64,000 nucleotides of DNA from Tritrichomonas musculus (GCA_039105265.1 JAPFFF010000018.1:2170001-2234000); one strand, 5' to 3'. Positions 39,492 through 51,768 are shown, numbered from the stretch's first letter. Numbers and translations: made by a program. Notes: a model not told the origin generated them from the sequence alone.

Positions 39492-40004
39492 ATGATAAAT
39501 AAGTCACGCTGCCCATCTAAAAGGAATAATATTTTAGTAACAGATGACAGTGGCTCAGTGATTGAACTTTTTGGAGTCGATGAACTCGGTAAGCTAAAAA
39601 CCAAGTTAAAAACTCAACAACGAAGGAAAATTCATGAAAGAGTAGGAACGAAGAGAACGAAAGATCATCAAAAAACATCAATACCAAAAGTCAATGACGA
39701 ATCAGAAACTACTGGCACGAATCAAGCTAGTGTTAAAAGTCATCCTTTTGATCTGGGTGGTTTTCATGATCCGGTTTATCCAATGTTTGACATCTTTCAA
39801 GAATTTCCAGAAGCAATAAGTGAAATAAATGATGTGAATGAGATAGATAACACAGATGACTTATATCCAGTGAGTGAAATAACTGAGGTTAACTTTTTCA
39901 AAGAAATAACAGAATATAATGAAACAAATGAATTAATGTTTTTTAATGAAGAATATAATATGCTTGAGAATAATTTTGATGATTCAACTTTCATAGATTT
40001 TTAA
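39492..40004 (+). CDS. P2: 170-aa array protein, copy 2
   Basis: Carries Arg11, Thr37, Val133 and Asp163. This is the commonest version, shared exactly with P5, P6 and P7. Relative to P1 it also has silent changes around codons 36-37. Confidence 0.65.
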   Translation: MINKSRCPSKRNNILVTDDSGSVIELFGVDELGKLKTKLKTQQRRKIHERVGTKRTKDHQKTSIPKVNDESETTGTNQASVKSHPFDLGGFHDPVYPMFDIFQEFPEAISEINDVNEIDNTDDLYPVSEITEVNFFKEITEYNETNELMFFNEEYNMLENNFDDSTFIDF

Positions 40005-40739
40005 ATTATATCTTCCATATATATATATATATATATAAAGAATGAAAATTAACCTCTTCATTTAGTATTAATAATTAAAAAATACTTCTTTTCCACTTTT
40101 GGGTATTTATTTTTGTATTTATATTTACTTATAATATAATAATACTATACTTAAATCTCTAAATTTAAAGGAAAATAATTTTTAACAGACATAAAGATGA
40201 TAAAACTATAATTTTTATTAGTTATGAATTTATTTTTTAAAGCATATGCTTCAACATTTTGAAGTAAAAAATTGATTGAAAATTTAATAAACACAAACTT
40301 TTTGAATAAAATACATCATTTTTCTTTTTCAATTAATTTTTTTTTTTTTTTTTTTTCCAAATTACTAAATTTCTCAAAACTCAATACATTATTTTAGGAA
40401 AAAACTTTTTTAATACTTTGTGATTTTCATTTTTTATAATCATTTTAAACAGGTTTGCTTTCCTTTTTTTGAATTCACCTTTCAATTAGCCAAAAACAAC
40501 TTTTTGTGAAGAATTTTTGAACAAATTGTGTTACGAGTGAATAAAAAGAATTTTTTTTTTCTTTGTGCAATTTCAATGAATGCTTAAATCATTTGAAATT
40601 ACTTTTTAATTGTTGCTTATTCGTTTACTGAATCATCCTTGTCATTACATTTTCATTTACATTGAATTTGTTTTTTTTAAATTCAAAAATGAAAAGAAAA
40701 ATAAGAAAGAATTATTAGTTCGCTTTTATTGAATAGATT

Positions 40740-41039
40740 TTAATACATGTAATTCTGTTTTAAGTTTTTACTGTTGTATGATTTCTTTTTGTTTTCTTGT
40801 CGGTTTTTCTTTTCAAAGTGTTGATTATATTTTTCTTGAATTTCTTCCATTTCATATTCTTCTTCATTCTCTTCATCATCAAAATTATTTTCTGTATCAT
40901 AATCTTCATAATCTTCATAATCATCATAGTAATCATAATAATCATCATTTTCTCTGTTTTCCATTTTGGATACTTCTTTTTTATTTATTTGTGTAGATTG
41001 TTCTTGATTCATTCTTCTATCAATCTTATTATCTATCAT
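40740..41039 (-). CDS. M3: acidic Asp/Tyr-repeat protein, array copy 3
   Basis: 99 aa. It differs from M1 by EDYEDYD in place of EDYDDYD in the acidic repeat and by Glu66 in place of Lys66. Confidence 0.6.
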   Translation of the reverse strand: MIDNKIDRRMNQEQSTQINKKEVSKMENRENDDYYDYYDDYEDYEDYDTENNFDDEENEEEYEMEEIQEKYNQHFEKKNRQENKKKSYNSKNLKQNYMY

Positions 41040-41449
41040 TTAAAATAAAAATGAAATGATATTTTTTTTTTTTTTAAGTATTGAAGCAATATGAAAATTT
41101 CTGTCATCAAAAATTTTTGACTATAAAAAAATGACACTCACAAATGAATAAAGATAAAAAATAATAGAAAGCATTTGTAAAATATTATTTATGAACTCCA
41201 ATAATCATAAATTATTCATCAAAATGTTATTTTTTTTTTAATGTTTATTATACTTTTTTGAAAAAATTCATTAAAAATTTTTTATTTGAAAAAAATTTTG
41301 TGATGTTTCATTGAATTTATTCTCTGAAATATAAAAATTTTGATAGTGGTCCCTCAAAGTCAAAATTTTTAAATAGGATATTTGAAAAGGTTTTAAAAAT
41401 TAAAAAAATTAAAAAAATAAAAAAAATTAATTTGAAATCATTTTTTATA

Positions 41450-41962
41450 ATGATAAATAAGTCACGCTGCCCATCTAAATGGAATAATATTTTAGTAACA
41501 GATGACAGTGGCTCAGTGATTGAACTTTTTGGAGTCGATGAACTCGGTAAGCTAAAAGCCAAGTTAAAAACTCAACAACGAAGGAAAATTCATGAAAGAG
41601 TAGGAACGAAGAGAACGAAAGATCATCAAAAAACATCAATACCAAAAGTCAATGACGAATCAGAAACTACTGGCACGAATCAAGCTAGTGTTAAAAGTCA
41701 TCCTTTTGATCTGGGTGGTTTTCATGATCCGGTTTATCCAATGTTTGACATCTTTCAAGAATTTCCAGAAGCAATAAGTGAAATAAATGATGTGAATGAG
41801 ATAGATAACACAGATGACTTATATCCAGTGAGTGAAATAACTGAGGCTAACTTTTTCAAAGAAATAACAGAATATAATGAAACAAATGAATTAATGTTTT
41901 TTAATGAAGAATATAATATGCTTGAGAATAATTTTGATGATTCAACTTTCATAGATTTTTAA
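41450..41962 (+). CDS. P3: 170-aa array protein, copy 3
   Basis: Carries Trp11, Ala37, Ala133 and Asp163, shared only with P4, so units 3 and 4 are a recent duplicate pair. A long TA microsatellite follows the stop. Confidence 0.65.
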   Translation: MINKSRCPSKWNNILVTDDSGSVIELFGVDELGKLKAKLKTQQRRKIHERVGTKRTKDHQKTSIPKVNDESETTGTNQASVKSHPFDLGGFHDPVYPMFDIFQEFPEAISEINDVNEIDNTDDLYPVSEITEANFFKEITEYNETNELMFFNEEYNMLENNFDDSTFIDF

Positions 41963-41972
41963 ATCATATCTT

Positions 41973-42016
<44 letters not shown>

Positions 42017-42713
42017 GAAAATTATCCTCTTCATTTAGTATTAATAATTAAAAAATACTTCTTTTCCACTTTTGGGTATTTATTTTTGTATTTATATTTA
42101 CTTATAATATAATAATACTATACTTAAATCTCTAAATTTAAAGGAAAATATTTTTTAACAGATATAAAGATGATAAAACTATAATTTTCATTATTTATGA
42201 TATGTTTTTTAGAGCAAATGCATCAAAATTTTGAAGTAAAAAATTGATTGAAAATTTAATAAACACAAACTTTTTGAATAAAATACATCATTTTTCTTTT
42301 TCAATTAATTTTTTTTTTTTTTTTTTTTTCCAAATTACTAAATTTCTCAAAACTCAATACATTATTTTAGGAAAAAACTTTTTTAATACTTTGTGATTTT
42401 CATTTTTTATAATCATTTTAAACAGGTTTGCTTTCCTTTTTTTGAATTCACCTTTCAATTAGCCAAAAACAACTTTTTGTGAAGAATTTTTGAACAAATT
42501 GTGTTACGAGTGAATAAAAAGAATTTTTTTTTTCTTTGTGCAATTTCAATGAATGCTTAAATCATTTGAAATTACTTTTTAATTGTTGTTTATTCGTTTA
42601 CTGAATCATCCTTGTCATTACATTTTCATTTACATTGAATTTGTTTTTTTTATAATTCAAAAATGAAAAGAAAAATAAGAAAGAATTATTAGTTCGCTTT
42701 TATTGAATAGATT

Positions 42714-43013
42714 TTAATACATGTAATTCTGTTTTAAGTTTTTACTGTTGTATGATTTCTTTTTGTTTTCTTGTCGGTTTTTCTTTTCAAAGTGTTGATT
42801 ATATTTTTCTTGAATTTCTTCCATTTCATATTCTTCTTCATTCTCTTCATCATCAAAATTATTTTCTGTATCATAGTCATCATAATCTTCATAATCATCA
42901 TAGTAATCATAATAATCATCATTTTCTCTGTTTTCCATTTTGGATACTTCTTTTTTATTTATTTGTGTAGATTGTTCTTGATTCATTCTTCTATCAATCT
43001 TATTATCTATCAT
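42714..43013 (-). CDS. M4: acidic Asp/Tyr-repeat protein, array copy 4
   Basis: 99 aa, with the M1-type repeat (EDYDDYD) but Glu66, and identical to M5. Confidence 0.6.
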   Translation of the reverse strand: MIDNKIDRRMNQEQSTQINKKEVSKMENRENDDYYDYYDDYEDYDDYDTENNFDDEENEEEYEMEEIQEKYNQHFEKKNRQENKKKSYNSKNLKQNYMY

Positions 43014-43429
43014 TTAAAATAAAAATGAAATGATATTTTTTTTTTTTTTTTTTTTAAGTATTGAAGCAATATGAAAATTTCTGTCATCAAAAATTTTTGA
43101 CTATAAAAAAATGACACTCACAAATGAATAAAGATAAAAAATAATAGAAAGCATTTGTAAAATATTATTTATGAACTCCAATAATCATAAATTATTCATC
43201 AAAATGTTATTTTTTTTTTAATGTTTATTATACTTTTTTGAAAAAATTCATTAAAAATTTTTTATTTGAAAAAAATTTTGTGATGTTTCATTGAATTTAT
43301 TCTCTGAAATATAAAAATTTTGATAGTGGTCCCTCAAAGTCAAAATTTTTAAATAGGATATTTGAAAAGGTTTTAAAAATTAAAAAAATTAAAAAAATAA
43401 AAAAAATTAATTTGAAATCATTTTTTATA

Positions 43430-43942
43430 ATGATAAATAAGTCACGCTGCCCATCTAAATGGAATAATATTTTAGTAACAGATGACAGTGGCTCAGTGAT
43501 TGAACTTTTTGGAGTCGATGAACTCGGTAAGCTAAAAGCCAAGTTAAAAACTCAACAACGAAGGAAAATTCATGAAAGAGTAGGAACGAAGAGAACGAAA
43601 GATCATCAAAAAACATCAATACCAAAAGTCAATGACGAATCAGAAACTACTGGCACGAATCAAGCTAGTGTTAAAAGTCATCCTTTTGATCTGGGTGGTT
43701 TTCATGATCCGGTTTATCCAATGTTTGACATCTTTCAAGAATTTCCAGAAGCAATAAGTGAAATAAATGATGTGAATGAGATAGATAACACAGATGACTT
43801 ATATCCAGTGAGTGAAATAACTGAGGCTAACTTTTTCAAAGAAATAACAGAATATAATGAAACAAATGAATTAATGTTTTTTAATGAAGAATATAATATG
43901 CTTGAGAATAATTTTGATGATTCAACTTTCATAGATTTTTAA
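43430..43942 (+). CDS. P4: 170-aa array protein, copy 4
   Basis: Protein identical to P3 (Trp11, Ala37, Ala133, Asp163). The flanking TA repeat is also of the long type. Confidence 0.65.
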   Translation: MINKSRCPSKWNNILVTDDSGSVIELFGVDELGKLKAKLKTQQRRKIHERVGTKRTKDHQKTSIPKVNDESETTGTNQASVKSHPFDLGGFHDPVYPMFDIFQEFPEAISEINDVNEIDNTDDLYPVSEITEANFFKEITEYNETNELMFFNEEYNMLENNFDDSTFIDF

Positions 43943-43952
43943 ATCATATCTT

Positions 43953-43994
<42 letters not shown>

Positions 43995-44691
43995 GAAAAT
44001 TATCCTCTTCATTTAGTATTAATAATTAAAAAATACTTCTTTTCCACTTTTGGGTATTTATTTTTGTATTTATATTTACTTATAATATAATAATACTATA
44101 CTTAAATCTCTAAATTTAAAGGAAAATATTTTTTAACAGATATAAAGATGATAAAACTATAATTTTCATTATTTATGATATGTTTTTTAGAGCAAATGCA
44201 TCAAAATTTTGAAGTAAAAAATTGATTGAAAATTTAATAAACACAAACTTTTTGAATAAAATACATCATTTTTCTTTTTCAATTAATTTTTTTTTTTTTT
44301 TTTTTTTCCAAATTACTAAATTTCTCAAAACTCAATACATTATTTTAGGAAAAAACTTTTTTAATACTTTGTGATTTTCATTTTTTATAATCATTTTAAA
44401 CAGGTTTGTTTTCCTTTTTTTGAATTCACCTTTCAATTAGCCAAAAACAACTTTTTGTGAAGAATTTTTGAACAAATTGTGTTACGAGTGAATAAAAAGA
44501 ATTTTTTTTTTCTTTGTGCAATTTCAATGAATGCTTAAATCATTTGAAATTACTTTTTAATTGTTGTTTATTCGTTTACTGAATCATCCTTGTCATTACA
44601 TTTTCATTTACATTGAATTTGTTTTTTTTATAATTCAAAAATGAAAAGAAAAATAAGAAAGAATTATTAGTTCGCTTTTATTGAATAGATT

Positions 44692-44991
44692 TTAATACAT
44701 GTAATTCTGTTTTAAGTTTTTACTGTTGTATGATTTCTTTTTGTTTTCTTGTCGGTTTTTCTTTTCAAAGTGTTGATTATATTTTTCTTGAATTTCTTCC
44801 ATTTCATATTCTTCTTCATTCTCTTCATCATCAAAATTATTTTCTGTATCATAGTCATCATAATCTTCATAATCATCATAGTAATCATAATAATCATCAT
44901 TTTCTCTGTTTTCCATTTTGGATACTTCTTTTTTATTTATTTGTGTAGATTGTTCTTGATTCATTCTTCTATCAATCTTATTATCTATCAT
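44692..44991 (-). CDS. M5: acidic Asp/Tyr-repeat protein, array copy 5
   Basis: Identical to M4. Its unit pairs an M4-type M with a P2-type P, a combination that implies recombination or conversion between units. Confidence 0.6.
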   Translation of the reverse strand: MIDNKIDRRMNQEQSTQINKKEVSKMENRENDDYYDYYDDYEDYDDYDTENNFDDEENEEEYEMEEIQEKYNQHFEKKNRQENKKKSYNSKNLKQNYMY

Positions 44992-45389
44992 TTAAAATAA
45001 AAATGAAATGATATTTTTTTTTTTTTTTTTTTTAAGTATTGAAGCAATATGAAAATTTCTGTCATCAAAAATTTTTGACTATAAAAAAATGACACTCACA
45101 AATGAATAAAGATAAAAAATAATAGAAAGCATTTGTAAAATATTATTTATGAACTCCAATAATCATAAATTATTCATCAAAATGTTATTTTTTTTTTAAT
45201 GTTTATTATACTTTTTTGAAAAAATTCATTAAAAATTTTTTATTTGAAAAAAATTTTGTGATGTTTCATTGAATTTATTCTCTGAAATATAAAAATTTTG
45301 ATAGTGGTCCCTCAAAGTCAAAATTTTTAAATAGGATATTTGAAAAGGTTTTAAAAATTAAAAAAATTAATTTGAAATCATTTTTTATA

Positions 45390-45902
45390 ATGATAAATAA
45401 GTCACGCTGCCCATCTAAAAGGAATAATATTTTAGTAACAGATGACAGTGGCTCAGTGATTGAACTTTTTGGAGTCGATGAACTCGGTAAGCTAAAAACC
45501 AAGTTAAAAACTCAACAACGAAGGAAAATTCATGAAAGAGTAGGAACGAAGAGAACGAAAGATCATCAAAAAACATCAATACCAAAAGTCAATGACGAAT
45601 CAGAAACTACTGGCACGAATCAAGCTAGTGTTAAAAGTCATCCTTTTGATCTGGGTGGTTTTCATGATCCGGTTTATCCAATGTTTGACATCTTTCAAGA
45701 ATTTCCAGAAGCAATAAGTGAAATAAATGATGTGAATGAGATAGATAACACAGATGACTTATATCCAGTGAGTGAAATAACTGAGGTTAACTTTTTCAAA
45801 GAAATAACAGAATATAATGAAACAAATGAATTAATGTTTTTTAATGAAGAATATAATATGCTTGAGAATAATTTTGATGATTCAACTTTCATAGATTTTT
45901 AA
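45390..45902 (+). CDS. P5: 170-aa array protein, copy 5
   Basis: Same protein as P2. The TA microsatellite after the stop is replaced by a short A run (about 45919-45927). Confidence 0.65.
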   Translation: MINKSRCPSKRNNILVTDDSGSVIELFGVDELGKLKTKLKTQQRRKIHERVGTKRTKDHQKTSIPKVNDESETTGTNQASVKSHPFDLGGFHDPVYPMFDIFQEFPEAISEINDVNEIDNTDDLYPVSEITEVNFFKEITEYNETNELMFFNEEYNMLENNFDDSTFIDF

Positions 45903-46628
45903 ATTATATCTTCCATATAAAAAAAAAGAATGAAAATTAACCTCTTCATTTAGTATTAATAATTAAAAAATACTTCTTTTCCACTTTTGTGTATTTATTT
46001 TTGTATTTATATTTACTTATAATATAATAATACTATACTTAAATCTCTAAATTTAAAGGAAAATAATTTTTAACAGACATAAAGATGATAAAACTATAAT
46101 TTTTATTAGTTATGAATTTATTTTTTAAAGCATATGCTTCAACATTTTGAAGTAAAAAATTGATTGAAAATTTAATAAACACAAACTTTTTGAATAAAAT
46201 ACATCATTTTTCTTTTTCAATTAATTTTTTTTTTTTTTTTTTTTTCCAAATTACTAAATTTCTCAAAACTCAATACATTATTTTAGGAAAAAACTTTTTT
46301 AATACTTTGTGATTTTCATTTTTTATAATCATTTTAAACAGGTTTGCTTTCCTTTTTTTGAATTCACCTTTCAATTAGCCAAAAACAACTTTTTGTGAAG
46401 AATTTTTGAACAAATTGTGTTACGAGTGAATAAAAAGAATTTTTTTTTTCTTTGTGCAATTTCAATGAATGCTTAAATCATTTGAAATTACTTTTTAATT
46501 GTTGTTTATTCGTTTACTGAATCATCCTTGTCATTACATTTTCATTTACATTGAATTTGTTTTTTTTAAATTCAAAAATGAAAAGAAAAATAAGAAAGAA
46601 TTATTAGTTCGCTTTTATTGAATAGATT

Positions 46629-46937
46629 TTAATACATGTAATTCTGTTTTAAGTTTTTACTGTTGTATGATTTCTTTTTGTTTTCTTGTCGGTTTTTCTT
46701 TTCAAAGTGTTGATTATATTTTTCTTGAATTTCTTCCATTTCATATTCTTCTTATTTTTCTTCATCATCAAAATTATTTTCTGTATCATAATCTTCATAA
46801 TCTTCATAATCTTCATAATCATCATAGTAATCATAATAATCATCATTTTCTCTGTTTTCCATTTTGGATACTTCTTTTTTATTTATTTGTGTAGATTGTT
46901 CTTGATTCATTCTTCTATCAATCTTATTATCTATCAT
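46629..46937 (-). pseudogene. M6: broken copy of the Asp/Tyr-repeat gene
   Basis: The ATG and initiator region are intact and the acidic repeat has one extra Glu-Asp-Tyr unit. Base changes in the acidic segment turn the usual Glu-Asn-Glu-Glu codons into Glu-Lys followed by a TAA stop after 61 codons. The downstream basic third remains readable in the same frame but would not be translated. The copy sits in the half-unit left of the 1.87-kb insertion, which has also gathered more substitutions and longer T tracts (46961-47003 and 47158-47178) than any other unit. Confidence 0.75.
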
Positions 46938-46956
46938 TTAAAATAAAAATGAAATG

Positions 46957-47006
<50 letters not shown>

Positions 47007-47345
47007 TATTGAAGCAATATGAAAATTTCTGTCATCAAAAATTTTTGACTATAAAAAAATGACACTCACAAATGAATAAAGATAAAAAATAATAGAAAGC
47101 ATTTGTAAAATATTATTTATGAACTCCAATAATCATAAATTATTTCTCAAAATGTTATTTTTTTTTTTTTTTTTTTTTGTTTATTATACTTTTTTGAAAA
47201 AATTCATTAAAAATTTTTTATTTGAAAAAAATTTTGTGATGCTTCATTGAATTTATTCTCTGAAATATAAAAATTTGATAGTGGTCCCTCAAAATCAATA
47301 TTTTTAAATAGGCCATTTGAAAAGGTTTTAAAAATAAAAAAAAAA

Positions 47346-49216
47346 TGGGTGTAGTAACTAAAAGAAAACCATATAATGATGAATATGCTTAATAATAAAT
47401 ATTTAAATTCAATACATAATAACTATTAATAATACACAATATTATTAAAATTTGTTCCACCATCCCAGCTATATTTATAAATTAAAGATTGCAAAAATGT
47501 TCTCAATTTTTCTGAGTGTACAAAAAAATATAAAATTGATATTTTGAGCTAATACTAGGTTATTTTATTATCAATATACTGAATTTGATATTTTATATGT
47601 TTAATATAAAAATGGGAAAAATAAAATTAAGTTTTTTTTCTGAATATTAGATATCGTTTGAATAATTAAAGCCATATTAATAGTATTTATTTTAATTTTG
47701 TATTTATACAAACATATAATCATAAATTTTTAAAATAATTGCTAAATTTTGTATTTCATCTCAAGTAATTTCATTTATCAGTATGAAATACTTAGTTTTC
47801 ATGAATTATTGGTCATAAAACCAATTTATTTCAGTATTATATACAAAGTTTTACCATATTTTAAAAAATATTAGAGTAATAACTGAGATTTTTAAAGGTT
47901 TGGAAAATTTATTTCTATTTGCTTGTCTTAACTTTTGTCTATATAAGTAAATGTTTATTATATAGATGAAAAAAGCAGTATTATTTCGATATAAATAACA
48001 AAGTATTGACTATTTGATATTATTTTTTGATTTTGTGAGAATGTATTCTTTGTCTAATATTTTTCAACATTTTAAAGCTTATTAGTCATCTCATTCTTTA
48101 TTTCTTTAAGTTCATTTATTTTTTAAAATAGTAACTCTAATCAACTGATTCCAGACATTATTCTCAGAGTTAGGATTGTAATCATCAGTTATTATTGATT
48201 TGCTCAAATGATACATTTCATCATTCCTATTCTTTTATTTCTATCTTCATATTTCTATAAAAATTTGTTATTATTATTTTTTTGTTCTCATGTCAAGAAA
48301 AATTTATCGTAGATAATGATCAATTTATTATTATTAGATATTCTCTGCTGAATGAAATTGTAATATAAACATTTTTAAAGATTTGCAAATCAAATTGCAT
48401 TCCATGTATATTTTATGAGATATACTATTGTATATTATTTATATCTATTAAATAAAAATAATAATTACTATTTTATTTAATAATATATATTTATTTATGA
48501 AGATATTTTATTTTTTAATAAAGTGAAATGTTATATTTAATATATTGAGAAACCTATTCAATAATTAGTATTGAAAAAAGAAAATTGAATAAGCCTCGAA
48601 GTATTCAAATTTGAATGTGCATACAATTATTAAAAATATTATTATTATGAATAAAAATGTATATATTTGATATTTTATCTATTATATAAGTATTAAAATA
48701 AATATATAATAAATAACAAAAGTATATAAATCATCAATTTGTTGAATGATGAAATATCATGCTCATAATTTTAACGAAGTTTATAGATGGGATGCTCGAG
48801 CCGATTTCTTTTAAATTTAAGTATACTACTAATTAGATGTAACAAAATGATTATTATTACTTTAAATTAAGAAATATTTTGTTTAGACATTGAAAAGATT
48901 GATTTTTGCAATATTTTGCTTGAAATATCACAAATTTAAAGTATAAAGTTAATATAAAAAGCACTAATCATACTATTTAATCATGCATAATAATAATACC
49001 TTATGATATCTAAAAAAATATTATCTTTTATTGTAGGTATTAAAAAATGAATTTTTTTCTAATTTTTTTGATAATCTTGCTTTAATGCTTTATTTAAATA
49101 TTAAATACTAAAATAAATTATACAGCTAATGTATTTTAACTGAAAATGTTTTTTCAAAAAAGATATTTAGAAAATAAAAATATTAAAATACGTTATTTTT
49201 ATAGTTTCCCCACCCA
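47346..49216. mobile_element. 1.87-kb non-autonomous insertion in unit 6
   Basis: Sequence unrelated to the array interrupts the M6-P6 spacer at its A-rich segment. The left end reads TGGGTGTAGTAACTAAAAG. The right end, on the minus strand, reads TGGGTGGGGAAACTATAAAA. These are imperfect inverted ends with about 14 of the first 18 bases matching. The flanks are A-rich on both sides, so the target duplication cannot be read. No reading frame of useful length is present, so it is not autonomous. The superfamily is unknown; GGGTG ends would suit a hAT- or related cut-and-paste element. Confidence 0.7.
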
Positions 49217-49258
49217 TAAAAAAAATAAAAAAAAATTAATTTGAAATCATTTTTTATA

Positions 49259-49771
49259 ATGATAAATAAGTCACGCTGCCCATCTAAAAGGAATAATATT
49301 TTAGTAACAGATGACAGTGGCTCAGTGATTGAACTTTTTGGAGTCGATGAACTCGGTAAGCTAAAAACCAAGTTAAAAACTCAACAACGAAGGAAAATTC
49401 ATGAAAGAGTAGGAACGAAGAGAACGAAAGATCATCAAAAAACATCAATACCAAAAGTCAATGACGAATCAGAAACTACTGGCACGAATCAAGCTAGTGT
49501 TAAAAGTCATCCTTTTGATCTGGGTGGTTTTCATGATCCGGTTTATCCAATGTTTGACATCTTTCAAGAATTTCCAGAAGCAATAAGTGAAATAAATGAT
49601 GTGAATGAGATAGATAACACAGATGACTTATATCCAGTGAGTGAAATAACTGAGGTTAACTTTTTCAAAGAAATAACAGAATATAATGAAACAAATGAAT
49701 TAATGTTTTTTAATGAAGAATATAATATGCTTGAGAATAATTTTGATGATTCAACTTTCATAGATTTTTAA
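49259..49771 (+). CDS. P6: 170-aa array protein, copy 6, right of the insertion
   Basis: Same protein as P2. The insertion lies about 42 bp before the ATG, so this copy keeps TCATTTTT next to its start but has lost the rest of its normal upstream region and its linkage to M. It may be silent or differently controlled. Confidence 0.6.
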   Translation: MINKSRCPSKRNNILVTDDSGSVIELFGVDELGKLKTKLKTQQRRKIHERVGTKRTKDHQKTSIPKVNDESETTGTNQASVKSHPFDLGGFHDPVYPMFDIFQEFPEAISEINDVNEIDNTDDLYPVSEITEVNFFKEITEYNETNELMFFNEEYNMLENNFDDSTFIDF

Positions 49772-50502
49772 ATCATATCTTCCATATATATATATATATA
49801 TATATATAAATGAAAATTATCCTCTTCATTTAGTATTAATAATTAAAAAATACTTCTTTTCCACTTTTGTGTATTTATTTTTGTATTTATATTTACTTAT
49901 AATATAATAATACTATACTTAAATCTCTAAATTTAAAGGAAAATAATTTTTAATAGATATAAAGATGATAAAACTATAATTTTTATTAGTTATGAATTTA
50001 TTTTTTAAAGCATATGCTTCAACATTTTGAAGTAAAAAATTGATTGAAAATTTAATAAACACAAACTTTTTGAATAAAATACATCATGTTTCTTTTTCAA
50101 TTAATTTTTTTTTTTCTTCAAATTCCTAAATTTCTCAAAACTCAATACATTATTTTAGGAAAAAACTTTTTTAATACTTTGTGATTTTCATTTTTTATAA
50201 TCATTTTAAACAGGTTTGTTTTCCTTTTTTTGAATTCACCTTTCAATTAGCCAAAAACAACTTTTTGTGAAGAATTTTTGAACAAATTGTGTTACGAGTG
50301 AATAAAAAGAATTTTTTTTTTCTTTGTGCAATTTCAATGAATGCTTAAATCATTTGAAATAACTTTTTAATTGTTGCTTATTCGTTTACTGAATCATCCT
50401 TGTCATTACATTTTCATTTACATTGAATTTGTTTTTTTTTATAATTCAAAAATGAAAAGAAAAATAAGAAAGAATTATTAGTTCGCTTTTATTGAATAGA
50501 TT

Positions 50503-50838
50503 TTAATACATGTAATTCTGTTTTAAGTTTTTACTGTTGTATGATTTCTTTTTGTTTTCTTGTCGGTTTTTCTTTTCAAAGTGTTGATTATATTTTTCTT
50601 GAATTTTTTCCATTTCATATTCTTCTTCATTCTCTTCATCATCAAAATTATTTTCTGTATCATAGTCATCATAATCTTCATAATCTTCATAATCATCATA
50701 GTAATCATAATCATCATAATCATCATAGTAATCATAATAATCATCATTTTCTCTGTTTTCCATTTTGGATACTTCTTTTTTATTTATTCGTGTAGATTGT
50801 TCTTGATTCATTCTTCTATCAATCTTATTATCTATCAT
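50503..50838 (-). CDS. M7: lengthened Asp/Tyr-repeat protein, array copy 7
   Basis: 111 aa. The acidic repeat is 12 residues longer than in M1 through in-frame codon expansion. It also has Arg17 in place of Gln17, and Lys66-type chemistry after the repeat as in M1. All expansions keep the frame. Confidence 0.6.
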   Translation of the reverse strand: MIDNKIDRRMNQEQSTRINKKEVSKMENRENDDYYDYYDDYDDYDYYDDYEDYEDYDDYDTENNFDDEENEEEYEMEKIQEKYNQHFEKKNRQENKKKSYNSKNLKQNYMY

Positions 50839-51255
50839 TTAAAATAAAAATGAAATGATATCTTTTTTTTTTTTTTTTTTTTAAGTATTGAAGCAATATG
50901 AAAATTTCTGTCATCAAAAATTTTTGACTATAAAAAAATGACACTCACAAATGAATAAAGATAAAAAATAATAGAAAGCATTTGTAAAATATTATTTATG
51001 AACTCCAATAATCATAAATTATTCATCAAAATGTTATTTTTTTTTAATGTTTATTATACTTTTTTGAAAAAATTCATTAAAAATTTTTTATTTGAAAAAA
51101 ATTTTGTGATGTTTCATTGAATTTATTCTCTGAAATATAAAAATTTTGATAGTGGTCCCTCAAAGTCAAAATTTTTAAATAGGATATTTGAAAAGGTTTT
51201 AAAAATTAAAAAAATTAAAAAAATAAAAAAAATTAATTTGAAATCATTTTTTATA

Positions 51256-51768
51256 ATGATAAATAAGTCACGCTGCCCATCTAAAAGGAATAATATTTTA
51301 GTAACAGATGACAGTGGCTCAGTGATTGAACTTTTTGGAGTCGATGAACTCGGTAAGCTAAAAACCAAGTTAAAAACTCAACAACGAAGGAAAATTCATG
51401 AAAGAGTAGGAACGAAGAGAACGAAAGATCATCAAAAAACATCAATACCAAAAGTCAATGACGAATCAGAAACTACTGGCACGAATCAAGCTAGTGTTAA
51501 AAGTCATCCTTTTGATCTGGGTGGTTTTCATGATCCGGTTTATCCAATGTTTGACATCTTTCAAGAATTTCCAGAAGCAATAAGTGAAATAAATGATGTG
51601 AATGAGATAGATAACACAGATGACTTATATCCAGTGAGTGAAATAACTGAGGTTAACTTTTTCAAAGAAATAACAGAATATAATGAAACAAATGAATTAA
51701 TGTTTTTTAATGAAGAATATAATATGCTTGAGAATAATTTTGATGATTCAACTTTCATAGATTTTTAA
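51256..51768 (+). CDS. P7: 170-aa array protein, copy 7
   Basis: Same protein as P2. It is the last complete copy. The repeat similarity continues about 390 bp past the stop and ends near 52158, where unique sequence begins. Confidence 0.65.
   Translation: MINKSRCPSKRNNILVTDDSGSVIELFGVDELGKLKTKLKTQQRRKIHERVGTKRTKDHQKTSIPKVNDESETTGTNQASVKSHPFDLGGFHDPVYPMFDIFQEFPEAISEINDVNEIDNTDDLYPVSEITEVNFFKEITEYNETNELMFFNEEYNMLENNFDDSTFIDF

Noticed and set aside
47346-49216. Coding capacity in the unit 6 insertion
   Set aside because: Very AT-rich with stops in all frames; no protein motif seen.
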